Positions 7,638 through 16,557 of a stretch of DNA of 64,000 nt are shown piece after piece (position 1 is the first letter of the stretch; each line of letters starts with the position of its first letter). Both the position numbers and the translations under genes were made by a program. The DNA is from Lachnospiraceae bacterium (GTDB taxonomy: Bacteria; Bacillota; Clostridia; Lachnospirales; Lachnospiraceae): the NCBI GenBank assembly GCA_016283575.1, contig JAEEND010000011.1:1-64000 (forward strand). The letters are read 5' to 3'. Under the pieces are notes generated by a model. That model was given only the letters and a program-made list of their open reading frames with translations, did no database searches and had not been told where the DNA came from.

Positions 7638-9119
7638 ATGAACAAAAAGATTAAAAAGATAGCCAAGTCGATTCAGCTGTCACCTGTAATAAAAAAACGA
7701 AAAAAGAATAATAAATTAGTTACTTTAGCCTCTGTCGGTATTGGACTTGTTGTTATTGGTGCTTTGGCAGGGGGAAACGACGCTAAGGAAGAAGTTATTC
7801 CGGAAGAGCCTGTCGTAGAAGTTGTAAAAGAGATAGCAGAAGATCCGAATGATATTCCGATTATCCTGGAAGAAAGTCAAGAGCCACTAGCCGTTGTGCA
7901 TTTTATAGATGTAGGTCAGGGCGACTGTACCTTAATCGAATCAGCCGGACAATATTTGATGATAGATGCCGGTCCGGATGAATCAGGGACAAAAATACAG
8001 AAGTATTTGCAAGACAGAGAAATCAAAAAGATAGATTATTTAATCCTTACTCACCCTGACTCAGATCATATTGGCGGTGCTGATGTAGTAATAACGAAAT
8101 TTGACATCGGAAAAATATACATGAGTTCTTTCGTAAAAGACAACTCGTATTATAGTCAATTGCAAGAGGCAATTAATTATAAAGAAATGGGATTTGAAAT
8201 TCCCAAAGCTGGAAACACGTTTGATTTCGGGGATTGTAGTGTAACATTTTTGCAAGCGAAAATATATGATGATCCCAATAACTCATCTTTATGTTTTAAA
8301 GTTTCAGCCGGAGACAAAAGTATTTTCTTTGGCGGAGACATGGAAAGACAAGCAGAAATCGATTTAGTCGATTCTGGAAAAGATTTGTCTGCCACCATTT
8401 ATCATGTTTCACATCATGGTAGTTATACTTCTTCGAGTAAAGAGCTATTGAATGCGATTAATCCTGAGTATGCTGTCGTAAGTTGTAAAGTCGATAATGA
8501 ATACGGGCATCCTCATAAAGAAACTGTGGACGAATTAAGAGAAAGAGGTATCTCTTTATTTAGAACAGATATACAAGGGACTGTCACCGCAAAAATCAGT
8601 AGTGAATCCATAGAATGGAGCCTTGCTCCTGATCAAGATTATATAGGCGGTGACTCAGAACTTGAAAAGAAATATAAGGAAAAAGAGTTAACAGCTGATT
8701 TAGAAAACTCTGCTACTGACGCTAAAGAAGTAAGCGCTAAGGAAGCAAACGATAGGGATGTGGCGGCCAAAGAAGCGAGCGTGAAAGTCGAAAGTATAGA
8801 TGATGGCAGCAAAAAGGACGATTTAGCTGCAATAGGTGCCGGAGCTGTTGCAGGAGCAGTGGTTGGAAATGAGGCTACGAGTAAGAACAATAAAGAAAGC
8901 TCAACTGCCAAAGAAAGTGTGCAGACAAATGATGTGCCTGCTTCACAAGACTATGTATACATAGGAAATGTAAACAACATGAAATTACATCAGTCTAACT
9001 GCACAGGTAAACTGCCAAAAGAAAGTAACAGGGTTTATTTTCACACGTTGGAAGAAGCTGAAAAAGCAGGTTATACAAAGGAAAACCAGTGCAAAAACTG
9101 TAAGCCGTATGGTAATTAA
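7638..9119 (+). CDS. membrane-anchored ComEC/Rec2-like metallo-beta-lactamase-fold protein with Ada-like zinc module
   Basis: A 493-residue protein in three parts. Residues about 28-46 form an N-terminal transmembrane anchor. Residues about 85-330 form a metallo-beta-lactamase-fold hydrolase related to the C-terminal domain of the competence protein ComEC, with FIDVGQGD, MIDAG, the metal motif THPDSDH (138-144), FFGGD and HVSHHGS. After an acidic, alanine-rich linker with a second hydrophobic stretch (about 394-408), the last 55 residues (YIGNVNNMKLHQSNC ... CKNCKPYG) form the small zinc-binding module related to the Ada N-terminus seen on secreted nucleases. An extracellular nuclease or phosphodiesterase role is likely but unproven. 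No other competence genes are in view. Confidence 0.8.
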   Translation: MNKKIKKIAKSIQLSPVIKKRKKNNKLVTLASVGIGLVVIGALAGGNDAKEEVIPEEPVVEVVKEIAEDPNDIPIILEESQEPLAVVHFIDVGQGDCTLIESAGQYLMIDAGPDESGTKIQKYLQDREIKKIDYLILTHPDSDHIGGADVVITKFDIGKIYMSSFVKDNSYYSQLQEAINYKEMGFEIPKAGNTFDFGDCSVTFLQAKIYDDPNNSSLCFKVSAGDKSIFFGGDMERQAEIDLVDSGKDLSATIYHVSHHGSYTSSSKELLNAINPEYAVVSCKVDNEYGHPHKETVDELRERGISLFRTDIQGTVTAKISSESIEWSLAPDQDYIGGDSELEKKYKEKELTADLENSATDAKEVSAKEANDRDVAAKEASVKVESIDDGSKKDDLAAIGAGAVAGAVVGNEATSKNNKESSTAKESVQTNDVPASQDYVYIGNVNNMKLHQSNCTGKLPKESNRVYFHTLEEAEKAGYTKENQCKNCKPYGN

Positions 9120-9125
9120 ATTTTT

Positions 9126-9153
9126 AAAAGCGCATGATAAGTCATGCGCTTTT
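9126..9153. terminator. bidirectional terminator between convergent genes
   Basis: Perfect 12-base stem AAAAGCGCATGA/TCATGCGCTTTT with TAAG loop. It serves the metallo-beta-lactamase gene from the left. It also contains the TGA stop codon of the leftward membrane-protein gene, which ends at 9142. Confidence 0.8.
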
Positions 9154-10431
9154 GTTATTTACTAAGGTTGTGGTGGCTGCAGCCATGAATGCTGCGGCAG
9201 ATATACCTAAGATGCGGAACACGAAGTGGATGTGTACTGCAGAATGGTGCTCAGCCACAAAGAGCCACACAATAGGAAGAAGGGCTACAAGGGTAAAGGT
9301 TGCGATGTTTGTTAAATAAAGGTTCAGGTTCTTTTTATATATAGAAACGGAAAGAGCAACTATGTTTACTATAACTACCAGTATCAAAAGGACAATATAA
9401 ACAGGTGAAGCATATTGATCCTTAGCATAGCTTAATGTATAGAAAAGTCCGTTGCCTCGCGGACGGCCTCCGACCACATCGGTCCAGCCCACAAGGGATG
9501 ATACGGCATTTTTGAGAGTGCCTGTATGAAGAGTGAATTCCGCCAGGATCCATTTTGAGATCCACATGGAGCCGTATCCCAAAGCCCACAGGAAGGATAA
9601 ATAAATAAAACTCAGGAAATTCTTAAGTAAAGTATCATTGTACAGAGTAAAATATGTAATCAGTAAAAACCCGAGAGTAACGACAGGATAGGTTAAAAAA
9701 TCCGCATAGGATGTAACGATCCCTAGAATAAGAAACAATTCAGGAAAGTGGTTTCTCTTATATATACCTGCATGGTTAAAGAGTAAATACATAATAAAGA
9801 TAAGAGAAACAACATTAATAATGGACATAGTGAAGGAGCTTAGTATCAGTACCGGTTTCATGAAAAGATATCCGAAACTCAGTGCGATAAAGAGAGCAAT
9901 ACGCTTTCTTTTTACACATAAAACACCAAGGCCCGAAAAAAGAAGGGCCTGAAAAATGGCGTTAAAGATGTATAAGCAGTTAACCGGCAACAGACACAGT
10001 AAAAGCTTTAATGGAAATAAATATCCATGCCAGTAGCGTCCGTAGGAGCGAAGCTCCAATGAATCAGCGTCACCACCATCAACTATAAACTTTATTGAAT
10101 CCATGGGTGTCCATATTTCGCTGTCAAAATCCGAGTGATACATCCACATGGCTTGCTCAAAAGGATTTAAGTTATCCACATCCTCCATAGCATTTTGGAG
10201 CATAATTGAATCAGTATAGGATTCTTTGCCCTTAAGAATGTATTTAGTGATACCATCAAGTGCTTCATCGTCTTTGTTTTCAGCCAGCACGAAATCTATG
10301 CCGGTTGAAACGTGGGCTTTTACAACATCTGAAGGGAGCATAAAAGAAAGCACCATCAATAAAGTGCCAATAAGGAAGCAAATAAAACCTGTTAAGAGTA
10401 AATTACCAAACTTTGAAATAATAGACTTCAT
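9142..10431 (-). CDS. multi-pass membrane protein of unknown function
   Basis: A 429-residue protein with an N-terminal membrane helix (about 12-32), an extracellular stretch of about 110 residues and then roughly eight to nine further helices. The outer loop contains a WTPMDSIKF / SYGRYWHGYLFPL pattern, reminiscent of GT-C-fold lipid-linked sugar transferases, but no diagnostic catalytic motif can be named. It stands alone between two convergent or divergent neighbours. I do not recognise a family with confidence. Confidence 0.65.
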   Translation of the reverse strand: MKSIISKFGNLLLTGFICFLIGTLLMVLSFMLPSDVVKAHVSTGIDFVLAENKDDEALDGITKYILKGKESYTDSIMLQNAMEDVDNLNPFEQAMWMYHSDFDSEIWTPMDSIKFIVDGGDADSLELRSYGRYWHGYLFPLKLLLCLLPVNCLYIFNAIFQALLFSGLGVLCVKRKRIALFIALSFGYLFMKPVLILSSFTMSIINVVSLIFIMYLLFNHAGIYKRNHFPELFLILGIVTSYADFLTYPVVTLGFLLITYFTLYNDTLLKNFLSFIYLSFLWALGYGSMWISKWILAEFTLHTGTLKNAVSSLVGWTDVVGGRPRGNGLFYTLSYAKDQYASPVYIVLLILVVIVNIVALSVSIYKKNLNLYLTNIATFTLVALLPIVWLFVAEHHSAVHIHFVFRILGISAAAFMAAATTTLVNNKSA

Positions 10432-10591
10432 AAATCAACCTTTAATTATTAAAATCCTTTAATGATTATAACCCGTTTATTAAGAAAAGTGTATTAAATT
10501 ATGGTCCTTTGTTTAATTGTATAGTCCTTCTGTTTTTTAAAAGAATAAGGTATGATATAAGAGAGTTAAATAAGAAAAGGAGAATTTTACC

Positions 10592-12034
10592 ATGAATAAA
10601 AAACTTAAACTGTCTCTTTTTACAGCTCTTTACGGCGTGTTATTTTTGATCTGTCTTTATAAAAATACCTTTGGAGCAATGTATCCGTTATTAGTAATCG
10701 GTACGGTTATATATATCGGTTTCTCCATGAAGGCAGCAGGACAGAAGTTAAAGTTTGATGCTTACGGCATAAGCCTTGTAGCAGCCGCTTTCCTGTTAGG
10801 TGTTTCCCACATTTTTACTGCCAATTTTTTTGTTCATTTCTTTAACGGAATAGGAATATTTTTGGCATTGTTCTTATTCTCAACCCACGTATTTAACGAT
10901 GATAAAGACTGGGCCTTTATACAGAATGTAAAGAATCTGATAACTCATGTAAGCGGAGCGTTTTCTCACTTTACATATATTTTTAAAGATTTCAAAAAAG
11001 GCTTAAAAGAAAGTGAACCGGAAGGCGAGAAGCCTAGAAAATCGGTTGTTGCTAAGATCATACTTACGATATTGGCTACAATTCCCGCTTTTATGATTAT
11101 TCTCTCTCTTTTATCGATTGCAGATCCCGTATTTGCACAGGTAACAGAGAAAATAGTAGATAATTTCATTATGGGCGACTGGTTATTTATCCCGATCATG
11201 TTTATATTTGTTATCTGTTTCAGCTATGGAATCATACGAAGGGCATTAACAAAGCCTCTTGGATCAGAGAGAATCGACAATAAAAACATCGATTCCATAA
11301 TTGCAATTACTGTGAGCATCATGTTCGATATCATTTATGTGATGTTTTCAATGATCCAGATAGTGTATCTCTTTATCGGAGGAGGAACACTTCCCGAGGG
11401 CTATACATATGCAGAGTACGCCCGTGAAGGTTTCGGCCAGCTTTTAGTCGTTGCGGTATTTAACTTTATAATCATAATCTTAGGTAACACACTATTTAAA
11501 AAGAATGTGGTATTAAAGATCACCCAGACAGTTATGAGTGTCTGCACCTATATCATGATCGTATCAAGTCTTATGCGACTTATACTTTACATCAGATACT
11601 ATTATTTCACCTTTATGAGAGTGCTGGCTTTCTGGGCGCTTCTGACACTTGCCGTATTATTTGTCGGAGTCATGATACAGATATGGAATGAACGTTTTAA
11701 TATGTTCAAGTATCTTGTTATCGGTACTTATATATGCTACATGGTGCTTGCCTTCTCAAGATGCGATTACTATATCGCAAAGGCCAATTTAAGTCAGGCT
11801 CATGAAAAGAACAGCTTCTTCTTGACAGAGAATAATTACAACGATACAGGTTACTTCTGGGATTTATCCTATGACGCACTTCCGGTTATTATGGAAGATG
11901 GATATTTCATAGGTGAGAATGATTATCACTTAGAAAGAATCAAGAGAGATTTAGATGCTAAAAAAGTGGGAATAAGAAGTTATAACTACTCACTAAGCCA
12001 GGCGAAGAAAATAGTAAAACAGTATAATAACTAA
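10592..12034 (+). CDS. DUF4153/DUF4173-like integral membrane protein
   Basis: A 480-residue protein with about ten to eleven predicted membrane helices. It has a cytoplasmic basic loop around residues 130-150 and a soluble C-terminal tail of about 90 residues. The late pattern RLILYIRYYYFTFMRVLAFW and the YIAKANL that follows the last helix are typical of the DUF4173/DUF4153 family of unknown function. A TATGAT -10-like box at 10551-10556 precedes it, without a clear -35. It ends at a terminator shared with the convergent malic enzyme. Confidence 0.6.
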   Translation: MNKKLKLSLFTALYGVLFLICLYKNTFGAMYPLLVIGTVIYIGFSMKAAGQKLKFDAYGISLVAAAFLLGVSHIFTANFFVHFFNGIGIFLALFLFSTHVFNDDKDWAFIQNVKNLITHVSGAFSHFTYIFKDFKKGLKESEPEGEKPRKSVVAKIILTILATIPAFMIILSLLSIADPVFAQVTEKIVDNFIMGDWLFIPIMFIFVICFSYGIIRRALTKPLGSERIDNKNIDSIIAITVSIMFDIIYVMFSMIQIVYLFIGGGTLPEGYTYAEYAREGFGQLLVVAVFNFIIIILGNTLFKKNVVLKITQTVMSVCTYIMIVSSLMRLILYIRYYYFTFMRVLAFWALLTLAVLFVGVMIQIWNERFNMFKYLVIGTYICYMVLAFSRCDYYIAKANLSQAHEKNSFFLTENNYNDTGYFWDLSYDALPVIMEDGYFIGENDYHLERIKRDLDAKKVGIRSYNYSLSQAKKIVKQYNN

Positions 12035-12036
12035 GA

Positions 12037-12062
12037 AAAGGCACCCTGTGATGGGTGCCTTT
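12037..12062. terminator. bidirectional terminator between convergent genes
   Basis: Stem AAAGGCACCC/GGGTGCCTTT with a six-base loop. A tract on the left and T tract on the right allow it to work on both strands, closing the membrane-protein gene and the leftward malic enzyme gene. Confidence 0.8.
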
Positions 12063-12073
12063 AATATATTTAT

Positions 12074-13243
12074 TTAAATTCTATTCACTCCGGTCTTAAT
12101 AGCTGCTTTCTTTACTGCTTCTGCAACGGTCTTACCTACTCTCGGGTCAAATGCCTTGGGAATAATGTATTCGGCATTTAACTCTTCATCAGAAACAAGG
12201 CTTGCGATAGCATAAGCCGCTGCAACCTTCATCTCGTCATTGATGTCTCTTGCTCTTACATCAAGAGCGCCTCTGAAGATTCCGGGGAATGCAAGCACGT
12301 TATTAATCTGGTTGGGGTAATCGCTTCTGCCTGTACCGATTACCGCAGCACCGCCTGCCTTTGCTTCATCGGGTGTGATTTCAGGAACGGGATTAGCCAT
12401 GGGGAAGATGATGGGATTCTTTGCCATGGTAGCTACCATTTCTTTTGTAAGGGTTCCGGGCGCGGAAACACCGATGAACACGTCGGCGCCTTTGATTACT
12501 TCTGCGAGGCTTCCCTTTTCTTTATTCTTATTGGTGATCTTTGCCATTTCTACCTTTTCGGTATTTAATCCATCACGCCCTTCATAAATTGCTCCCTGAC
12601 GGTCGCACATGATTACGTTCTTAAGTCCCATGCTGACTAAAAGCTTGATGATTGCAATACCTGCAGCACCTGCACCGCTGGTTACAACCTTGATATCCTT
12701 AATGTCCTTCTTTACAAGCTTAAGGGCATTGATCATGGCTGCGAGAACTACTACTGCAGTACCGTGCTGATCGTCGTGGAAAATGGGAATATCGCAGACT
12801 TCCTTAAGTCTTCTTTCGATTTCGAAACATCTGGGTGCGGAAATATCTTCAAGGTTAACTCCGCCAAAAGAACCTGCAAGAAGCTTTACGGTATTTACGA
12901 TTTCATCAACATCCTTGCTTCTAATACAAAGAGGGAAAGCATCTACATCGCCAAATGCTTTAAATAATGCACATTTACCTTCCATAACGGGCATGCCTGC
13001 TTCAGGTCCGATATCTCCGAGACCTAAAACTGCTGTACCGTCAGTAATAACTGCTACAAGATTGTGTCTTCTTGTATAGGTATAGGAAAGATCCACGTCC
13101 TTCTGAATCTCAAGGCAGGGCTCCGCAACACCGGGAGTGTATGCCACTGATAATTCTTCTTTATTTGTAATGGGACAGGTAGCGATCACTTCAATCTTTC
13201 CGCCCCATTCTTTGTGTTTGTCCAAAGCGTACTGTTTGTCCAT
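12074..13243 (-). CDS. malic enzyme (oxaloacetate-decarboxylating)
   Basis: Oxidatively decarboxylates malate to pyruvate with NAD or NADP. The 389-residue protein is the short bacterial form. It has SVAYTPGVAEPC near residues 27-38, ITDGTAVLGLGDIGPEAG near 66-83 with the catalytic lysine downstream in MEGKCALFK, the metal-binding IFHDDQHGT near 156-164, and the dinucleotide-binding GAGAAGIA. The short form lacks the phosphotransacetylase-like tail of the long type. The start follows an AGGTGG site. Cofactor preference cannot be told by eye. Confidence 0.92.
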   Translation of the reverse strand: MDKQYALDKHKEWGGKIEVIATCPITNKEELSVAYTPGVAEPCLEIQKDVDLSYTYTRRHNLVAVITDGTAVLGLGDIGPEAGMPVMEGKCALFKAFGDVDAFPLCIRSKDVDEIVNTVKLLAGSFGGVNLEDISAPRCFEIERRLKEVCDIPIFHDDQHGTAVVVLAAMINALKLVKKDIKDIKVVTSGAGAAGIAIIKLLVSMGLKNVIMCDRQGAIYEGRDGLNTEKVEMAKITNKNKEKGSLAEVIKGADVFIGVSAPGTLTKEMVATMAKNPIIFPMANPVPEITPDEAKAGGAAVIGTGRSDYPNQINNVLAFPGIFRGALDVRARDINDEMKVAAAYAIASLVSDEELNAEYIIPKAFDPRVGKTVAEAVKKAAIKTGVNRI

Positions 13244-13340
13244 TTTTCCACCTCGTTTTTCTTTTATTTATAAGTGATATTTCTTTTTTAGTCAATGATA
13301 TGCTATCATAAGGAACGAAGTATGTATAGGGAGCGTTACC

Positions 13341-15026
13341 ATGAATAAATTAAGTTTATTATTTCCTGATTCTGATACGAATGTCAGAGTTCTCTCCAAG
13401 GAGACCATGCATGATCTTGGCTTTGACATGATAGTTTCAGCATTATCAAAAAAAGAAAGTGAAAGAAACATCATCTTTAAGATGTTATCAAAGCTTCCTT
13501 CCGATCCTGCCACTATTAAATTCCGCGCAGATATTTTCGAAGATATTCTTACCTTTCCCGAATTACGAAACGAATTACAGACTCTTCTTGAAAAAGTAGA
13601 TTTCTTAAAGACCTACGGAAGTTTCAGTAAAGAGACCGATGTTCAGGGTGTATGGGATCTTATGCACCGAATGGAAGAAATGCATGATTATATAATTGCT
13701 GTTGAAGCAATTTATAACTGCTTAAGTAACATAGATATTAAATCTGAAGGTTTGATACGTCTTCGCGACTATACCAAAGAGCGTTACAACGACCGCGGCT
13801 TCAAGGAGCTTAAAAAGGACATCGAAGCTCTTCGTGCCGACACATCAAACCTCAAAAGTGTTACTCTGGGCGTTAACTTGAATCAGCGCTTTGAAGCAGA
13901 ATCCATGGGTCTTGTTTCCATTAACAGTAAGCCTTTTACTAAGTCAGAAGTAATATCCAACTTTACGGATTTCTTATCAAGAAAAGATGACATCCAGAAC
14001 ACTACCGACTGGAACGAAAAATATCAGTACCGTCCCATGTCGCAGCCCGCGGATTCAACCGGACTTGAAAAAATGGCCTTTCTTAACATGACTCACGGCT
14101 TATCACTTCTTGTGGATGGAGAGCTTGGCACCAATGTAATGCAGTACATGGACAAGGTTGCAAGCCACATGGTAAATAGAACAGTTAAGAATCTAAAATT
14201 CATTATTTCAAGACATATCAATGCTGATATTCATGAAATAACGGATCTTATTCCTGAATTCATGTTTTATATAAGATTCGAAGAGTTTATAACCCGTTTA
14301 AAATCCATCGGTTGCACCTTTGCAAAGCCCGAACCTATTTTAGAATCCGGTTCCGTATATGATTTAAAGGCGACAGGTCTTTATAATCTTAAGCTTGCCA
14401 TTGCAGCCTTTGATGCCAAAACCGATCCTAAAGAAATCGTCACCAATGAATTCTATTTTGACAAAGATCACATGATTTATATCCTTACCGGTGCTAACCG
14501 TGGCGGTAAGACCACCATTACTCAGGCTGTGGGAATCTCCGTACTTCTTGCTCAGCACGGCATATATGTACCTGCGGATTCCTTCAGATTCGCGCCCTTC
14601 GATATGGTGCTCACTCATTTCCCCGCTGACGAGGATAAGACCATGGACCTCGGTCGTCTCGGAGAAGAATGTCAGAGATTTAAGGATTTATATAAAGAAG
14701 CAACAGAGAAAAGCCTTCTTTTGCTTAACGAATCATTCTCGACTACATCTTATGAAGAAGGCTACTACATTGCATTCGATGCGGTAAAGGCTTTAAGAAA
14801 GAAGGGGATTCGTACCATTTACAATACTCACATGCATAAACTTGGCATGGAACTGGATGGATTAAATGAAGGTCCCGGACAGGGACAGGTTGCATCACTT
14901 GTATCTGCATCAAAGGAAGGAAAGCGATCCTACATAGTTATTGTCGCTCCGCCCGAAGGCACTTCCTATGCAAGAGATATTGCAGAAAAATATGGCGTCA
15001 CATATGATATGTTGACGGAAGAATAA
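13341..15026 (+). CDS. MutS-family ATPase (MutS domain V protein), lacking mismatch-recognition domain
   Basis: A 561-residue protein with a long helical lever/core-like region followed by the MutS ATPase. The P-loop reads TGANRGGKTT (about residues 384-393), compared with TGPNMGGKST in MutS. The Walker B stretch is LLLLNESFSTTS, with Asn in place of the usual Asp before the catalytic Glu. The late TIYNTHMHKL matches the MutS switch histidine area. There is no N-terminal mismatch-recognition domain and no Smr nuclease tail, so it is not MutS or MutS2. It is probably one of the uncharacterised Bacillota MutS-like ATPases, function unknown. Monocistronic. Confidence 0.8.
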   Translation: MNKLSLLFPDSDTNVRVLSKETMHDLGFDMIVSALSKKESERNIIFKMLSKLPSDPATIKFRADIFEDILTFPELRNELQTLLEKVDFLKTYGSFSKETDVQGVWDLMHRMEEMHDYIIAVEAIYNCLSNIDIKSEGLIRLRDYTKERYNDRGFKELKKDIEALRADTSNLKSVTLGVNLNQRFEAESMGLVSINSKPFTKSEVISNFTDFLSRKDDIQNTTDWNEKYQYRPMSQPADSTGLEKMAFLNMTHGLSLLVDGELGTNVMQYMDKVASHMVNRTVKNLKFIISRHINADIHEITDLIPEFMFYIRFEEFITRLKSIGCTFAKPEPILESGSVYDLKATGLYNLKLAIAAFDAKTDPKEIVTNEFYFDKDHMIYILTGANRGGKTTITQAVGISVLLAQHGIYVPADSFRFAPFDMVLTHFPADEDKTMDLGRLGEECQRFKDLYKEATEKSLLLLNESFSTTSYEEGYYIAFDAVKALRKKGIRTIYNTHMHKLGMELDGLNEGPGQGQVASLVSASKEGKRSYIVIVAPPEGTSYARDIAEKYGVTYDMLTEE

Positions 15027-15044
15027 AGCGTAAACTGTTTACTG

Positions 15045-15072
15045 AAAAAGCCCGAAAGATTTCGGGCTTTTT
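15045..15072 (+). terminator. intrinsic terminator after the MutS-like gene
   Basis: Stem AAAAAGCCCGAA/TTCGGGCTTTTT with AGAT loop, ending in a T run. Confidence 0.9.
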
Positions 15073-15131
15073 ATTCTTTATATAGATTTTTATTGGCGCA
15101 AAAGAACTTTCATTATTATTCCTCCGCATAT

Positions 15132-15668
15132 CTATCTTTCCTCAGGATTTATAACACCTAAGAATATTACATCTAAATATTTTCCTTCAACGAAAACATC
15201 ATCTTTAAACAGAGCTTCTTTTACAAAGCCTGCGGCTTCGTGGGTTTTTACCGAAGCTTCGTTAAAAGAAAGAACTCTTGATATGATCTTATGAAGCTTT
15301 AATTCTTCGAATCCGTATTTTACCATAAGGCGGCAGGCTTCTTTTCCGATGCCGCGGCCGAAGGCTCTGTCTTCACCTAGGAAGATGCCGATTTCAGCTT
15401 TTCTGTTTTCTTTTTCAAAATGCTGGAGGTATACGCATCCTAAAGGCATGTCATTTTCTTTATCACAGACTATAAAATCAACAACTTCACCGGTTTCGAC
15501 CTTTTCGCGGAACCACTTAAGGTGAGATTCATAAGTTAAGGGAGTTCTGTAGATAAAGTTATCCATTACGCGCTTTGAATTACGCCAGGAAACCACCATT
15601 TGGGTATCTTCTTCCGTCAGGGGGCGTAAATAGATTTTTTCGCCAACTGCTTTTTTGTCTATTTTCAT
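15132..15668 (-). CDS. GNAT-family N-acetyltransferase (RimJ/RimL-like)
   Basis: A 178-residue acetyltransferase using acetyl-CoA. The start IYLRPLTEEDTQMVVSWRNS, the acetyl-CoA loop region EDRAFGRGIGKEAC and the C-terminal NEASVKTHEAAGFVKEA follow the RimJ/RimL pattern for N-terminal protein or amino-sugar acetylation. The substrate is unknown. A longer reading frame extends upstream to 15839. I chose the ATG at 15668 because it has an AAAGG site and the domain begins there; the extension is hydrophobic non-domain sequence crossing the divergent promoter. Confidence 0.8.
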   Translation of the reverse strand: MKIDKKAVGEKIYLRPLTEEDTQMVVSWRNSKRVMDNFIYRTPLTYESHLKWFREKVETGEVVDFIVCDKENDMPLGCVYLQHFEKENRKAEIGIFLGEDRAFGRGIGKEACRLMVKYGFEELKLHKIISRVLSFNEASVKTHEAAGFVKEALFKDDVFVEGKYLDVIFLGVINPEER

Positions 15669-15696
15669 AAAATACAAGCCTTTCTTTGATAAATTG

Positions 15697-15725
15697 ATAC
15701 TATCATAAAGCCCTATTTCGCTCAA
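15697..15725 (-). promoter_or_regulatory. predicted promoter of the acetyltransferase gene
   Basis: On the minus strand: TTGAGC, 17-base spacer and TAGTAT, about 29 bases before the chosen start. Moderate match. It interleaves with the divergent xpaC promoter. Confidence 0.4.
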
Positions 15726-15732
15726 TACTTCA

Positions 15733-15761
15733 TTGACTTTAGGGTGAATCAAAGATATCCT
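15733..15761 (+). promoter_or_regulatory. predicted promoter of the xpaC-telA operon
   Basis: TTGACT, 17-base spacer and TATCCT. The inferred transcript would start close to 15768, giving a very short leader before the ribosome site AGGGA at 15771-15775. Confidence 0.45.
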
Positions 15762-15781
15762 TTTCTTTGAAGGGATTTTAT

Positions 15782-16537
15782 ATGGAAAGTAAAACAAGAG
15801 AATATCAAGAAAGAATAAATACTGAAAAAGAGAGCGCAAAAAAAGCCATGGAAACTCAGAGCGCCAATGCTAAAGCTCCGGCAAATAAGAAGACCAAAAA
15901 AGTACGTTCCGCAGTGCCGGTTTATTTTGTATCTTTATTTGTAGTGCTTTGGGCATGGCTCTTACCTTTATATAAATTCTCAAATTTCTTTTTGTTATTT
16001 ATGTTTTCGGGAATTATATATCTGGTAGCAAGTCTCATATGGCGTCCTTACAAGGTTGTTATTGAGCCTGAAAAAGAAATAGCTGCTAAAGAGCAGAAGA
16101 CGATTGCCACAACCGGAGATCCTGACATAGACAAAATGCAGGAAGATGCGAAAGAAGCCGTGCGCAGGATGGATATAAGCGCAAGAGGCATTAAGGATAA
16201 CGGGATCAGATTAAAAATAGCTCACCTCCAGGATGTAACGGAGCGTATTGTCGACAAGCTTAAAGAAGAACATGAAAAGAAAATGGAGGTGCGCAGGTTC
16301 TTTAATTACTACCTTCCCACCACCATTAAGCTTATTGCCAAATACAATGAGATCGACGAGCTTAATGCTGTCGGTGAAAACATTGATGCCACCAAGGCAG
16401 ACCTTGAAGAGATGATAGGGAAGCTCACGGAAGCTTTTGATAAACAGTTAGATGCGCTTTATGGAAAAGACGCACTGGATGTTTCAACGGAAATCAAAGT
16501 AATGGAAAGCTTACTCAGAAGAGAAGGCTTATTATAA
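15782..16537 (+). CDS. XpaC-like 5-bromo-4-chloroindolyl phosphate hydrolysis family protein
   Basis: A 251-residue protein with a basic N-terminus, two adjacent membrane helices (about 45-90) and a cytoplasmic, mostly helical domain (IKDNGIRLKIAHLQDVTERI ... FFNYYLPTTIKLI) typical of XpaC. XpaC-family genes habitually sit beside telA, as here, where telA follows after 20 bases. The family name comes from an indirect phosphatase phenotype; the real function is unknown and probably envelope related. I use the ATG at 15782, not the TTG at 15767, because AGGGA lies six bases before it. Confidence 0.8.
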   Translation: MESKTREYQERINTEKESAKKAMETQSANAKAPANKKTKKVRSAVPVYFVSLFVVLWAWLLPLYKFSNFFLLFMFSGIIYLVASLIWRPYKVVIEPEKEIAAKEQKTIATTGDPDIDKMQEDAKEAVRRMDISARGIKDNGIRLKIAHLQDVTERIVDKLKEEHEKKMEVRRFFNYYLPTTIKLIAKYNEIDELNAVGENIDATKADLEEMIGKLTEAFDKQLDALYGKDALDVSTEIKVMESLLRREGLL

Positions 16538-16557
16538 ACGCGTAAAAGGAGAATGAA

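Noticed and set aside
9134..9319. Rightward frame over the end of the leftward membrane-protein gene
   Set aside because: It overlaps a terminator and a coherent membrane-protein gene on the other strand; no ribosome site.
15669..15839. N-terminal extension of the GNAT acetyltransferase
   Set aside because: The extension lies across the divergent promoters, is not part of the domain, and a good start with ribosome site exists at 15668.
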